DNA of 54,978 bases from positions 1-54,978 of IMG/VR virus record IMGVR_UViG_3300027963_000094; one strand, 5' to 3'. Shown piece after piece: positions 41,201 through 49,451 of the stretch. The translations under genes and the position numbers were made by a program. How positions within the stretch are numbered: position 1 is the stretch's first letter; each line of letters starts with the position of its first letter. Source of the stretch: a virus. Under the pieces are notes generated by a model. The model saw only the letters and a program-made list of their open reading frames with translations. It was not told the DNA's origin and made no database searches.

Positions 41201-43924
41201 TGCTTGAATAACATTTTGATTGGCTTCATTAACAGACTCTAGCTGCAAAGCCTCACCTGCACGTGTAATTGACTGCCCAGCATTTGTCATCGCGTTTACA
41301 GGGCCTGTAAGACCTAAGGCTGACCCTGTGGCGCCTACAAACTCAATAGTTTGACCCGTTGCTTGATTGATGTTTGCTAAACCTTGTTGCGCAATTGCTG
41401 CAGCGGTAGAACCTTCACCAAAAATGGAATTAATCGCAGCTTTAGCGGCTGTTGCTGCTTGCGCAGCTTTGGCTAACCCTAGGGCGTTGTTTTGCTCAAA
41501 TAATCTTTTGGTCTCAGCGCTAGACTCAGTGGTGTTAGCATTAGCCAATGCTGCGTTTTGGTTAGCCAACCGTTGCGTTTCAGCATTTGATTGCTGGACA
41601 GTAAGGTTGGGAGTCTGCAACGCGCCAATAGTATTGCCTAAAGCGTCTGTAGTTGCTGTACCTGACCAATAGTCAGTATTGCCAGCGTTTGCTACGTTAT
41701 TGGCGCTTGTCAATGCTGCAGTGTTTTTAGCTGCTAATGCACGAGCAGTGGCATCATTCTGTGCTGCAACTGTCTGAGACGCATTAGTTACTGTAGATAA
41801 GTTAGCAGCATTTAAAGCGCCAATCTTAGCATTTGCAGCTGCTGTAGCTTCTTCGCCTGTGCCAGTAGTAAAAGTGCCTGTTACGCCTGTTGCAGGATTA
41901 GTCCATTCAAAGGTAGTATTAGGCCCAAATGCTGCGCGATTAGCTGCAAACGTGTCATTGAATGACGTAGGCTTTGTAACTTTGGCTGCATTTGCCGCAA
42001 CTGCTGCGTCGTAGTTACCAAACTCATCCGTGTAGTTGCCAACATCGGTAAGGATGTTAGAACCATTACCAAAGTTTAACGTATTGATTGCGCCGGTATC
42101 ATTGCCAATTGATGAAGTAATCTGCTTGGTAGATAAGTTTGATGCGCCTGTAAGACCGGTCTTATCAGTTGTTGCCGCAGTTTGCAATGCGCCTACTGTA
42201 TTTTGGCCTTTAGCCTCGGCTATAGTTGCGTTGGCTGTTGCAATAGCGGAATTGATTACAATTTGATCAAGCGTTTGGCCTGATAGAGCGCCTGTTGTAG
42301 CGTTAATAACGAGTTGTTTTTGCGCGTTTGAAAGATCTGCAAACCCATCGATACTACCTAACAGCGTATCAACAGCGGCGCCTGTTCCACCAGTAGCAGC
42401 ACCTTTTAGTACGGCATCGCCAATGTCTTGGCCTGACAATACAGCTTTACCGCCTGCCACAGCTGCATTTTGGAATGCTTTGGATAATATGCCTGAGGAG
42501 TCAACTGTATTAAGAAAGTTGGTGCCGTCTTTAATAGCGTCAAGTCCTGGGATTTGCGCGCCTGCATAACTAATTGCGGCACCCTTAATTGCTTCCCCTA
42601 TATCTTTACCTGATAAGACTTGCACAGCCATGTTAGCTGCAATCTGTTGTGGCAAAGATAAGCCACCTGTTGCAATTGCAAGACCAATTTGCGCAAGTGG
42701 TCCCAAATCTTGCATCAAGATTGCAAGGTCATTAGATGTTGCTTGTGTTGTATAAAAGATAGGATTGCCTGATGCATCAAACTGCACGCGGTAACCGGTG
42801 TTGCCTTTACCGTCAAAGGTGCCGCCAAAGGCATTGCCTTGCTGGCGCTCACCGTATGTGCTGGCAACTTCTTGCCCAGTAAGCTTATTGCCAAATACTT
42901 CTTGCTTTCCTACAGGCGCTGTGTAGACAAGCTCTGCACTGCCTGAATCACCACCACTGTAGACTGTATCTGACTTAACCAAACTGGCGTCAACAGGTTT
43001 TCCATTTTGATCTACATAACCAACTATTTTCTGTGAGTAAAATTGCTGACCTTCACTATCTGTTACCAAGTCGCCTTGCGCGTATACAGGCTGCACCGCT
43101 GCGTCAACAGTTTTAGTAACCTTGCCAAACTGGCTAATATCTGTAGCGCCAGTATCAGCAATGATCTTGGCCATGTCTGCAGCATTCTTTTCAGCAGAGC
43201 CTTTGCCTTCACCTTTCCACTTGTCTGAAGTGCCTTGCGCAAGAATCTGCTGCGTAATCTTAGCTACAACATCTTCTTTGGACATAGGCGCTGCTGCTGC
43301 GGCAGTATCAGCTTGCGCTAACGCGCCGGTAGCTGCTGGAGTAGTAACTACTGGCGCAGCTTGTGCTAACGCGCTGGTTTTAACCACAGCAGCATCAGTC
43401 TGCGCTTTCGTGGCAGCATCCGCTGCAGTTTTAGCAGCAGCAAGTTCATTTGCACGTTGTGCGTCAGCTTGTGCTTTAGCTGCTGCGTCAGCTTGTGCCT
43501 TAGCTGCTGCGTCTGCTTGCGCCTTGGCTGCAGCTGCCTCGTTGGCTCTTTGCTGCTCTGCGTATAAGCGTTGATTTTCAGCTTGTTGCGCTGCCCATTG
43601 CCGCTGATTTTCAGCTTGCTGTGCTGCCCATGCAGCCTCGTTGGCAGCTTGTTGCCTTGCAGCTTCTGCCGCGGCAGCTCTATCAGCGGCTGCAGTATCA
43701 GCAGCAGGTGGTGCTACATTTGCTGAGCCAAAGTAATTATTAACTTCTGCAGTTGAAAAGCCTGTAACCCTTGCAAGATCTGCAACAGACACGCCATTGG
43801 CCGCTGCTGCAGCTGCAATTACGGCAGGGTTGTTAATGTTGGCTTGTACAAACGCAAGAATTACGTCATCTGACAAGCCACCTGTGTCTTCGTATGCTGT
43901 GCTGTATGATGCTTTTGCTGCCAT
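38225..43924 (-). CDS. Giant Ala-rich internal virion protein with tape-measure-like C-terminus
   Basis: This 1899-residue protein opens with coiled coil (residues ~70-190, rich in Ala/Gln/Arg, QQAENQRQWAAQQ). Middle helices have GKDIGEAIKGAAISYAGAQ and IGLGLKVLKYAGKFAAVGV. At ~1300-1530 is an extreme Ala/Lys/Asp repeat (AAADAKAAADAK), and at ~1550-1600 a TTNPTITTNPT repeat. The end has GYAKGGQVEHIPKF, then QSDSIPAMLADGEYVFDAD. The last block resembles the C-terminus of tape measure proteins, but no tail tube genes exist here. It probably is an internal or ejected protein of a short-tailed virion. The repetitive DNA may be unstable or misassembled. Confidence 0.55.
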   Translation of the reverse strand: MAAKASYSTAYEDTGGLSDDVILAFVQANINNPAVIAAAAAANGVSVADLARVTGFSTAEVNNYFGSANVAPPAADTAAADRAAAAEAARQQAANEAAWAAQQAENQRQWAAQQAENQRLYAEQQRANEAAAAKAQADAAAKAQADAAAKAQADAQRANELAAAKTAADAATKAQTDAAVVKTSALAQAAPVVTTPAATGALAQADTAAAAAPMSKEDVVAKITQQILAQGTSDKWKGEGKGSAEKNAADMAKIIADTGATDISQFGKVTKTVDAAVQPVYAQGDLVTDSEGQQFYSQKIVGYVDQNGKPVDASLVKSDTVYSGGDSGSAELVYTAPVGKQEVFGNKLTGQEVASTYGERQQGNAFGGTFDGKGNTGYRVQFDASGNPIFYTTQATSNDLAILMQDLGPLAQIGLAIATGGLSLPQQIAANMAVQVLSGKDIGEAIKGAAISYAGAQIPGLDAIKDGTNFLNTVDSSGILSKAFQNAAVAGGKAVLSGQDIGDAVLKGAATGGTGAAVDTLLGSIDGFADLSNAQKQLVINATTGALSGQTLDQIVINSAIATANATIAEAKGQNTVGALQTAATTDKTGLTGASNLSTKQITSSIGNDTGAINTLNFGNGSNILTDVGNYTDEFGNYDAAVAANAAKVTKPTSFNDTFAANRAAFGPNTTFEWTNPATGVTGTFTTGTGEEATAAANAKIGALNAANLSTVTNASQTVAAQNDATARALAAKNTAALTSANNVANAGNTDYWSGTATTDALGNTIGALQTPNLTVQQSNAETQRLANQNAALANANTTESSAETKRLFEQNNALGLAKAAQAATAAKAAINSIFGEGSTAAAIAQQGLANINQATGQTIEFVGATGSALGLTGPVNAMTNAGQSITRAGEALQLESVNEANQNVIQAVNDAQGLGNKIVAGVKAVYNNPQSLNMAAIEVIQEGLPIGLGLKVLKYAGKFAAVGVDVALNAMESGGAAYNDKYREAKAANKTDAQADAEASTAFEIAAAVTVATGGVADAALVNKVSNALSKATTKAGASFTKEGTSDLIEAFTTDVLTDVALGRPVNINKSLTQGVIEGLIAGKTSSSIEVSNIQKVIADTNSTFNEELSKSGIASTDGSGKINALVDTSTGQSVISDAGAQTLTNIGNANSSLDLSSSGMKWAQENNISQDQVHESINSWLADHPGASQAEVGAAMAEAGLNLSDVSAAIAAKSTAAAATNTGALSTVGGGAATTSGTGALTTAGTGAATTAGTGAASTTGTGALTTTAGTGAASTTGTGSQLTIDAALQAEAQAKADAIAKAAALFSADAKVTSDAAIAAQVAADAAAATAAANAKAAADAKVAADAAAAKAAADAKALADAAAAAATADAATKAAADAAAKAAADAAADAAAKAAAAAEAKALADAKAAADAKAAADAAAAAKAAADAKAAADAKAAADAAAAAQAAADAKAAADAATAAQAAADAQAAADAAAAATVTAAPTTNATLAALAAAKAAAKAAADAKAKAAADAKAAADAQAAIDAQAAIDANVNINPTVLTNPLATVIATPTVTTNPTITTNPTVTTNPTITTNPTITTNPTITTNPTVTTNPAVNTDIPTLTTPTIPTGSLPVTPPGIVTPPPEDVTPPVVISTPPTDTTTPPTITTTPTDPTKTTTPSVKTPTTKTPTKTTQSGALGAVTTPASTGALPGTLTPTMLAGAGIKDDSGMTQLTQLYPQLANVDSKLLQVLTGRVKPATAEAAETEEGTGFVGAKLAGTPSPGNPVSGSDNSTMIPGVSTGNLTASGLKYLGGSPLSGYAKGGQVEHIPKFITGKTGNYVQGAGDGQSDSIPAMLADGEYVFDADTVAALGNGSNKAGAQVLDKMRESIREHKRSAPVGKIPPKAKSPLSYLKGMK
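39131..39276. repeat. 18-bp tandem repeat coding NPTxTT
   Basis: Within the 1899-residue gene about eight degenerate 18-bp units (GTTGGATTAGTTGTAATC type) encode TNPTIT or TNPTVT. They form a Thr/Pro linker between the Ala-rich coiled coil and the C-terminal domain. Confidence 0.8.
39340..40040. repeat. Ala/Lys/Asp-codon repeat tract
   Basis: About 700 bp of degenerate GCAGCAGC- and GCATCAGC-type units encode AAADAK-like repeats in the 1899-residue protein. Such tracts often expand, contract or misassemble, so unit number is uncertain. Long plus-strand frames across this tract are reverse-strand shadows. Confidence 0.8.
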
Positions 43925-43926
43925 AA

Positions 43927-44187
43927 TTAGCTCGTTGCTGGGTTAACTGCATTGACAAGCTGCTCAGCCCATTCTTGCCAATCATCAAACTGGTATGGCC
44001 CGGGAATACCCTCATTGGTAAACACGTCAATGGATTTTAATCCTGCGCCCCATGCTTTCCAATCAGTATTTGCATCAGGAATTGATAACTGCTGCGCCGA
44101 GTATAGCTCAACCATAAGGCAAGCCCACGACTCAAAAGTGTGATACCTAGGGTCATAGACCTGAGCAACGTTAAGTAGATTAGCCAT
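43927..44187 (-). CDS. Small conserved phage protein, unknown
   Basis: This protein has 86 residues from ATG 44187 (MANLLNVAQVYDPRYHTFES), with GGAG upstream and an 8-bp overlap with the nozzle gene. ATG 44208 would add seven residues. It is aromatic and acidic (SWACLMVELYSAQQLSIPDA, TDWKAWGAGLKSIDVFTNEG). The ending DDWQEWAEQLVNAV is helical. I know similar W-rich small proteins between tail nozzle and internal protein genes in environmental podoviruses, without function. It may be an assembly factor. Confidence 0.55.
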   Translation of the reverse strand: MANLLNVAQVYDPRYHTFESWACLMVELYSAQQLSIPDANTDWKAWGAGLKSIDVFTNEGIPGPYQFDDWQEWAEQLVNAVNPATS

Positions 44188-46168
44188 AAGGTCTTGAATC
44201 TCCAACATCCGCGTCTAACAAGATCTTACCTAATTGGTAGTCACCGCCTGCCACGTTAGATACAAACTTCAATCGCAACTCACGACGCTGTTCACGCATG
44301 TCAATCTTACCTGTGCTGGAGCTAAAGGTGTAAGCCGCTGAGGTTACGTCAGCTGTTTGCGCAAATGGACGACCCGTGACATACAAATCCATGTCACCTT
44401 CTTGTATAAAGTCAGGCTCTACACGCTCTAGTCTTAACCATCTATTCTCACCAACAGGGCTAGGTTGCGACGGGCCACCTGAAACCAACCCAACGTCATT
44501 AGTTTCAAAATATGACTCAATAGCTGTGGAAAGCGCGCCTACAACTTTATCAGTGCCAATCTCATTCTGGTACAGTGAGACAAAGCTCATTAGTGTAGCA
44601 ACTGTTAAAACAAAACCTGAACCGCCTGCAATGGTTGCAGACAGCGTATTGCCAACGACGTAGTTAATGCCGTGGCCATTGATCACCACAGCAGTTACAA
44701 CATTGCCCGCTACAGTAATATTAGCTGTTGCGCCTGTACCCGAGCCACCTGTCAATACCGTATTGTTATAAGTGCCATTAGTGTATGCTGACCCTGCATT
44801 GGTAATAGTTGCAGTTAAGATGCCACCGGTGGCATTGACATTCCAATCTGTAGTAATGGGGTAATGGAACACTTGAGAGAAGTAACCTGCAGATCGCTGA
44901 GCGCCTACTGCAAAACCTGCGTCATACCACACGTTTTCACGCACGTTATAAATAACAGCGTCATTGCACTCGGTGGCAGTGCCTGAGGGGTAGAACCACC
45001 AGATCTCTCCAAAACGAGGTACCTTGGTGACCCAAATCTTTTCACGTTGAGCGTAGTTCAGGTTGTCAAAGAAGTGATTTTGGTTGAACGCGTTAGGGAT
45101 CTCTTTTACAACGCCGTTATAAAGCAAAAACCTATCAACACCACACCAGTAATACACACCGTCATACTCAATGACCGACTGGCTTGAAAGAATAGATGAC
45201 TGGCTTGAAATTAAGTCATACCGCCAGTACTGCGGAGGTGACCCTGCACCGCCAATGTAAGACACTCGAATTAAAGAATCCAAGCTCCAAAAGAGACCCG
45301 ATGGTGCATTTGAGCCACCACGTACGGGTAATCCTTGGACAATCTTGCCGGTGGCCACTGAGACCTCGTTGGCGTCAACAGATACCCAATCATTCACATT
45401 TCCAGCTGAGCAATTCTTAATTAGCCCATCATTACCATAAACAAACACGTAGGGGTGAAGCGTAACCACGCCACCTGATACAGAGATCTGATTGTTAAAA
45501 GTTAGTGTAATGCTGGAGCCTGTAGCAGTTGCAGGAGCAGAAATTACCAGCGTAGTGCCTGAGATGGACACAACAGTTGCCGCTGAAGGAATACCCGTGC
45601 CCGTCACCACTTGGCCTGCTCCAATCTGTGTATTAGCAGCAGCCAAAGTAATGGTGGCTGACCCGCTGGTAATAGTTGCAGCAACTGCTGTGAACACGCC
45701 AATAGGACTTAAACTTGTGCCTGTAATGGTGCCACCAAGCACGGATGTGTTGACGTTGTTGTCAATCAGTGAGAGGTTCTGCCCAGGATGAGCCAGCAAT
45801 AAGTTATTACCTGAGCCCGTGCCGTCAAAGAATGTATCAAACTGCCAGAGGTTATTAGCGTTTGCAGTAAACCCGGTTAACGTAAAGTCAGTAATGCCCG
45901 AGCCAATACCCACATTGTTAATCGGTAAAACTTGCAACCCACCTGAATAGCCATTGAAAACGTTGTTAAAGCTTTGCTGTGGGTTCAAGTAAACACCACG
46001 ACTGGGGCCTGCAAAGTCATTCACAATCTCTCTGTAGCCACCTATCTTTCGCGGACGGCCTCGTTGAAACCTTACCCAGCGACCATCAGAGTACGCATCT
46101 GCATCAAGTGTGGTGCCATCCCGTTGAATTCCGGGCTTTGTATCTAAGGCAAAAACTTTCTTGGTCAT
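44180..46168 (-). CDS. Tail nozzle / stabilisation protein (P22 gp10-like)
   Basis: This 662-residue protein begins KPGIQRDGTTLDADAYSDGR and WVRFQRGRPRKIGGYREI. I recognise this start from podovirus tail proteins grouped with P22 gp10-type stabilisation or nozzle proteins. The rest is beta-rich, with YWCGVDRFLLYNGVVKEIPN and KIWVTKVPRFGEIWWFYPSG at ~355-425, consistent with a beta-propeller-like body. A Thr/Gly-rich stretch at ~460-530 may be an insertion. Such proteins extend the tail below the adaptor ring. The neighbours (adaptor 47397-48032 and fibre-like 46165-47400) fit this. The exact equivalence to gp10 is inferred from the N-terminus. Confidence 0.6.
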   Translation of the reverse strand: MTKKVFALDTKPGIQRDGTTLDADAYSDGRWVRFQRGRPRKIGGYREIVNDFAGPSRGVYLNPQQSFNNVFNGYSGGLQVLPINNVGIGSGITDFTLTGFTANANNLWQFDTFFDGTGSGNNLLLAHPGQNLSLIDNNVNTSVLGGTITGTSLSPIGVFTAVAATITSGSATITLAAANTQIGAGQVVTGTGIPSAATVVSISGTTLVISAPATATGSSITLTFNNQISVSGGVVTLHPYVFVYGNDGLIKNCSAGNVNDWVSVDANEVSVATGKIVQGLPVRGGSNAPSGLFWSLDSLIRVSYIGGAGSPPQYWRYDLISSQSSILSSQSVIEYDGVYYWCGVDRFLLYNGVVKEIPNAFNQNHFFDNLNYAQREKIWVTKVPRFGEIWWFYPSGTATECNDAVIYNVRENVWYDAGFAVGAQRSAGYFSQVFHYPITTDWNVNATGGILTATITNAGSAYTNGTYNNTVLTGGSGTGATANITVAGNVVTAVVINGHGINYVVGNTLSATIAGGSGFVLTVATLMSFVSLYQNEIGTDKVVGALSTAIESYFETNDVGLVSGGPSQPSPVGENRWLRLERVEPDFIQEGDMDLYVTGRPFAQTADVTSAAYTFSSSTGKIDMREQRRELRLKFVSNVAGGDYQLGKILLDADVGDSRPYG

Positions 46169-47400
46169 GTGAACGTACCTCCAGCAATGCCGGTGGTAAA
46201 CGTGCCTGAGCCAGTCACAGAAACGCCAGTAGCAGTTGCTTTAAGCCTTTGCGTGCCAAGCACTGAAATGCCAAACTCGCCAGCTGCAGGTCGATACACG
46301 CCGGTGCTGGTTTCAGCAGCAAAGTTAAGTGACGGTGTTCCGACAGTTCCGTCAACTAAACTAATAGACGTTGCGCCGGCTTGGGTTGTATTGGCGTTTA
46401 AAAAGTTAATGCTATCACAAATCAGCGTGGCTTGCTGCCCAGGAGGAATTGTAGCAGTGGCTCCAAGGCCGGTTGTAATAGTAAGGCTATAGCCATTATC
46501 CGTTGTCTGGTTTGAGATGACGTACAGGTTAACAATTGGCGGAAACGTTACGGTCACGTTGCTTGTTAAATTGCCAACGTACTCTTGAATATTGTTTGCC
46601 GCTTCGTTGTTGGTCAACAAAACCGCGCCACCCGTAACACTCTTTGTTAAAGAGGTAAACACAAATGAGGTGCTTACTCCATAGCCAACGGTGACATACG
46701 CCGTGCCAGTGCAAACAATAAACGCCGACTCTGTTGGGTTAAACGTCTTGGTGCTATTGCCATCAATCAGCTCAGCGCCAGTACAAGAAATAATGAATGA
46801 GCCTGTGCCATTGTTCTTAAACAACGTGAACCAGTTATTGCCTAACGTTGCAGCTGCTGGAAGTGTTGCAGTGCCTGCACCGCCGCCCCACACTCTGGTT
46901 TGCGCTCTGTCTGTAGTTGCAAATGTAGAGGTCGATGTGATTGCCGCTGAAGGATGGCTTTGATTCAGCGTTACGCCGCTTGCAACTAATCCGTAGCCTG
47001 CCAACGTGGTGGCGTCGGCGCTGGACGTGCCAGTTCCAAAGGCAATAATGCCCCAAGTGCCTTGGCTGGTTGAATTAGTTGTTATATAGATATACTTGGA
47101 TTCTCCGGCAGCCACTGAGACGATGGTATTTGTGCCTGCGTAGTCCTTAACAGTGAACGTATTGGCGCCAATGTTGCGAATTAGCGCGTCGTTGCCTACA
47201 GATGTTTGATCCGCCGGTGGCATATACAAGTTAAGACCGGCAGTGCTAGCCGTGACCTGCATGATACGCGCAGCAAAGTCAGAGTTGGTTGTACTATTGG
47301 AAGGCCAGTTTAACTGCGTGTTGGCAGTTAGCGTGACGGCGCGGTAGCTAACATCAGTTGGCTGAATAACATCACCGGTAAAAGGGCTTACATAGCTCAT
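46165..47400 (-). CDS. Tail fibre/tail-associated protein
   Basis: This 411-residue beta-rich protein starts MSYVSPFTGDVIQPTDVSYR and has VTLTANTQLNWPSNSTTNSD. Repeated patterns follow (NTFTVKDYAGTNTIVSVAAG, FTLFKNNGTGSFIISCTG). The C-terminus has TSTGVYRPAAGEFGISVLGT and ends TFTTGIAGGTFT, similar to the GIFGGTF end of the 813-residue fibre. This shared end suggests common ancestry or the same partner. It lies between adaptor and nozzle genes with 4-bp overlaps on both sides, so a tail-associated fibre or collar fibre is likely. The receptor is unknown. Confidence 0.6.
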   Translation of the reverse strand: MSYVSPFTGDVIQPTDVSYRAVTLTANTQLNWPSNSTTNSDFAARIMQVTASTAGLNLYMPPADQTSVGNDALIRNIGANTFTVKDYAGTNTIVSVAAGESKYIYITTNSTSQGTWGIIAFGTGTSSADATTLAGYGLVASGVTLNQSHPSAAITSTSTFATTDRAQTRVWGGGAGTATLPAAATLGNNWFTLFKNNGTGSFIISCTGAELIDGNSTKTFNPTESAFIVCTGTAYVTVGYGVSTSFVFTSLTKSVTGGAVLLTNNEAANNIQEYVGNLTSNVTVTFPPIVNLYVISNQTTDNGYSLTITTGLGATATIPPGQQATLICDSINFLNANTTQAGATSISLVDGTVGTPSLNFAAETSTGVYRPAAGEFGISVLGTQRLKATATGVSVTGSGTFTTGIAGGTFT

Positions 47401-48032
47401 GAATCCACCGCAATGGCTTGACGATCTGCAATGCGAAGCTTATCTTCAGCCATCAGTGTTTGCATGATCAAATCATAATTTTGCTGCCACATTGGCATAC
47501 GCTCGTCATTCTTCAGGAATGGCATCGCTTGCATCAGTGACCCGTACAGCAACGCCTGAGGAGCGTATATGGTAAACCAATTAGTTTGATTCGATGAATC
47601 CAGAGGTTGTACTCGTTCATAATATAACACCTCAAACGCGTAGTTAGCGTTTGGCGTTGGCGCTATCAACCAGTTGGAGTAATCATAGTCGCAGTAGTAC
47701 AAAGGCACATCAGTGGCTGTTGAATCCGGCCAGTAATTGCGAAGGTACTCGTATTTACGAAGCAGTACGGGCTGACGATCACCACTTACCGTCACGTTCA
47801 TGGAAACAGTCTTATGCCAACGAGCGGGCTTGGCAATAACGCCATTGCCTGATACCATTGTGCTTGTATTGACCGTTAAGTTGCCAAGGAACTTAATCTG
47901 GCTAGCAATGATCTGCTCAGCCAACATAATGAAAAGCGGAATCTTATTAAGCGTAGCAGTGTCCGTACGCTCTAAATAAGACTCAATATTTTCCACCAAA
48001 GTGGTGTATGTCATTACTGCAGCAGTTGCCAT
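47397..48032 (-). CDS. Head-tail adaptor / connector protein
   Basis: This 211-residue protein starts MATAAVMTYTTLVENIESYL, then LNKIPLFIMLAEQIIASQIK, followed by a strand-rich centre (ARWHKTVSMNVTVSGDRQPV). NYWPDSTATDVPLYYCDYD and FEVLYYERVQPLDSSNQTNW follow, then helices with NDERMPMWQQNYDLIMQTLM. The helix-strand-helix plan and the NY-WP motif are typical of phage adaptor proteins between portal and tail (T7 gp11/gp8-like or P22 gp4-like). It lies after a small basic gene and before a tail fibre gene. A larger adaptor at 1623-2681 may be the direct portal partner, leaving this as a second ring. Confidence 0.65.
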   Translation of the reverse strand: MATAAVMTYTTLVENIESYLERTDTATLNKIPLFIMLAEQIIASQIKFLGNLTVNTSTMVSGNGVIAKPARWHKTVSMNVTVSGDRQPVLLRKYEYLRNYWPDSTATDVPLYYCDYDYSNWLIAPTPNANYAFEVLYYERVQPLDSSNQTNWFTIYAPQALLYGSLMQAMPFLKNDERMPMWQQNYDLIMQTLMAEDKLRIADRQAIAVDS

Positions 48033-48034
48033 AC

Positions 48035-48205
48035 TTACTTGCCCCGTTTCCTAGCCATAGCCATATTATCAACTAAATTAGGGTAAGGTCTACCTGCTGC
48101 TTTAGCTCTTGCTTTTGCTGCCGACTTTTTCTGCGGCGAAAGAGGCTTAGGTTTACCTAATGATTTTGGCCGTGGTTTTTCCCAAACAGGCTTACTTGAT
48201 GCCAT
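48035..48205 (-). CDS. Small basic phage protein (56 residues)
   Basis: This protein has 56 residues from ATG 48205, with AAGGAG nine bases upstream, and ends two bases before the adaptor start. It is almost pure Lys/Arg/Ala/Pro: MASSKPVWEKPRPKSLGKPK, then QKKSAAKARAKAAGRPYPNL and an ARKRGK end. The AAGRPYPNLVDNMAMARK block is common to small phage basic proteins next to adaptors. A DNA-condensing or capsid-internal role would fit its charge. It is below the usual ORF size cut-off and easily missed. Confidence 0.65.
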   Translation of the reverse strand: MASSKPVWEKPRPKSLGKPKPLSPQKKSAAKARAKAAGRPYPNLVDNMAMARKRGK

Positions 48206-48241
48206 TTTAAACACTCCTTAAAAATAAAGATATAATATTTT

Positions 48242-48685
48242 TCACGTGAGCAAAGCGCACTCAGCAGTACGCCGTTTAAGCAAGCCCGGCAATACCTTGC
48301 CGCCACCTTTAGTCCAGAGCATCAGTTGTTCTTTTGCCCCTTCCCAATCTTGTGCATTGATCTTACGCTTTAACGTAGATGTTTGCAAGCGTCCAGTGCC
48401 CAAATTGTAGGCAAAGTCCACAATGGCATTGCACTTACGCTCATCAGTTATCAAGCCGGGGCAGTTACGTAGAACACCGGGTAGGTACGTGTGCTCAAGC
48501 TCAATCATTAAAAGAGCACGTGCCGTGGATTCATCCATCGGAGCATCTTCCAAGGTTACCTTGCGTTTATCTGCATAGTAGGTAGAACCATAGCCAATCG
48601 TGGCTACACCAGCCGGACAAAGGTAAGGCTTGGCCCGATACCCCTCGTACCGGCGGCACAGTTCAGCGGCTAGTTCTAGATTCAT
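48242..48685 (-). CDS. Endolysin, glycoside hydrolase family 24 lysozyme
   Basis: This protein has 147 residues from ATG 48685, which overlaps the upstream stop as ATGA. The GH24 triad spacing is clear: E14, eight residues, C23, five residues, T29 in RRYEGYRAKPYLCPAGVATI. Cys in place of Asp occurs in several phage members. The rest has NAIVDFAYNLGTGRLQTS and LMLWTKGGGKVLPGLLKRR, also family-typical. It cleaves the MurNAc-GlcNAc bond of peptidoglycan at the end of infection. No signal sequence is seen, so a holin from the adjacent genes must release it. Confidence 0.9.
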   Translation of the reverse strand: MNLELAAELCRRYEGYRAKPYLCPAGVATIGYGSTYYADKRKVTLEDAPMDESTARALLMIELEHTYLPGVLRNCPGLITDERKCNAIVDFAYNLGTGRLQTSTLKRKINAQDWEGAKEQLMLWTKGGGKVLPGLLKRRTAECALLT

Positions 48686-49176
48686 ATGCCACGCTGTTTC
48701 AGAGTACGGTCGAGGAACCAATAGTTAATTGTCCCAGACAGCAGGGCTGAGAAGTCAGGTGTCATCATGGTTTTAAACACTTCTACAGCTGGTGCACCAC
48801 CAAGCCATGCGTTCCATGCAAACCATACGTGGATAAACGACCAGACAAACAGCACCCAGTAAGTCACGACTGGACGTACAGAAGCTGACAGGCTAGCTAC
48901 CCAACCGCCTGCGGCTTTAACCATCTCGGCCTGCTGGGTGATGGCGTTATTAAAAGCATCCATAACCCCAACGTCCATGGCTGCTTCACGTTGCGCGCCA
49001 ATCTCAGCCAGCTTTTGCTGACCACGAAGTGTTTCAAGCTCGCACTGTCGTGCAAACATATTCAGCTCGTGCTGTCGCTCGTTCTTCTTGTCAAAGAACT
49101 TTAGCACCTCGGGTGCCATACGAAAGATGCCACCAAAGATGGAGCCTAGCAAACCACCGGAAAGAATGTCTAACAT
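48682..49176 (-). CDS. Candidate holin with coiled coil
   Basis: This 164-residue protein has an amphipathic N-terminus (GGLLGSIFGGIFRMAPEVLKF) and a charged coiled coil (~30-70, NERQHELNMFARQ). A central membrane helix (~105-125, TYWVLFVWSFIHVWFAW) and a weaker C-terminal hydrophobic segment with FSALLSGTINYWFLDRTL follow. It overlaps the lysozyme gene by 4 bp, the usual holin position. The segment PDFSALLSGTI resembles PAFSTLIGGMI in the next gene, which may mean a related pair. Confidence 0.55.
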   Translation of the reverse strand: MLDILSGGLLGSIFGGIFRMAPEVLKFFDKKNERQHELNMFARQCELETLRGQQKLAEIGAQREAAMDVGVMDAFNNAITQQAEMVKAAGGWVASLSASVRPVVTYWVLFVWSFIHVWFAWNAWLGGAPAVEVFKTMMTPDFSALLSGTINYWFLDRTLKQRGI

Positions 49177-49451
49177 TTGTGATCCTTTTTATCTTCATTT
49201 TGCATTAGTTTGATACCACTCAGGAACCCAATCATGCCGCCGATAAGTGTAGAAAAAGCGGGTGAAATCATTTTGAATATCTCTGCGTTGTCCACTTCTT
49301 TGGCCCAAAGGCCAAGCATAAAGCTGAAGACCATAGCCAAAACAGAGATGCACAGGGTGAAGCTGACCATTAACGTGACCCACAGGGTCAGCTTGTCTTT
49401 GGTGTCCATCGACACTTTCTTCACTGGTCTGGGTATCGGCTTTCTGGTCAT
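49170..49451 (-). CDS. Candidate holin or antiholin, two membrane spans
   Basis: This 93-residue protein has two membrane segments: LTLWVTLMVSFTLCISVLAM with VFSFMLGLW at ~23-50, and FSTLIGGMIGFLSGI at ~66-80. The N-terminus is basic and the C-terminus charged, as in small holins. It overlaps the neighbour's start by 7 bp and the upstream gene by 4 bp. With 48682-49176 it may make a holin-antiholin pair, but which role each has is not shown by sequence. Confidence 0.55.
   Translation of the reverse strand: MTRKPIPRPVKKVSMDTKDKLTLWVTLMVSFTLCISVLAMVFSFMLGLWAKEVDNAEIFKMISPAFSTLIGGMIGFLSGIKLMQNEDKKDHKC

Noticed and set aside
38225-43924. Siphovirus tape measure protein
   Set aside because: Only the C-terminus resembles one. 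Tail tube, terminator and chaperone genes are absent and podovirus adaptor and nozzle genes are present.
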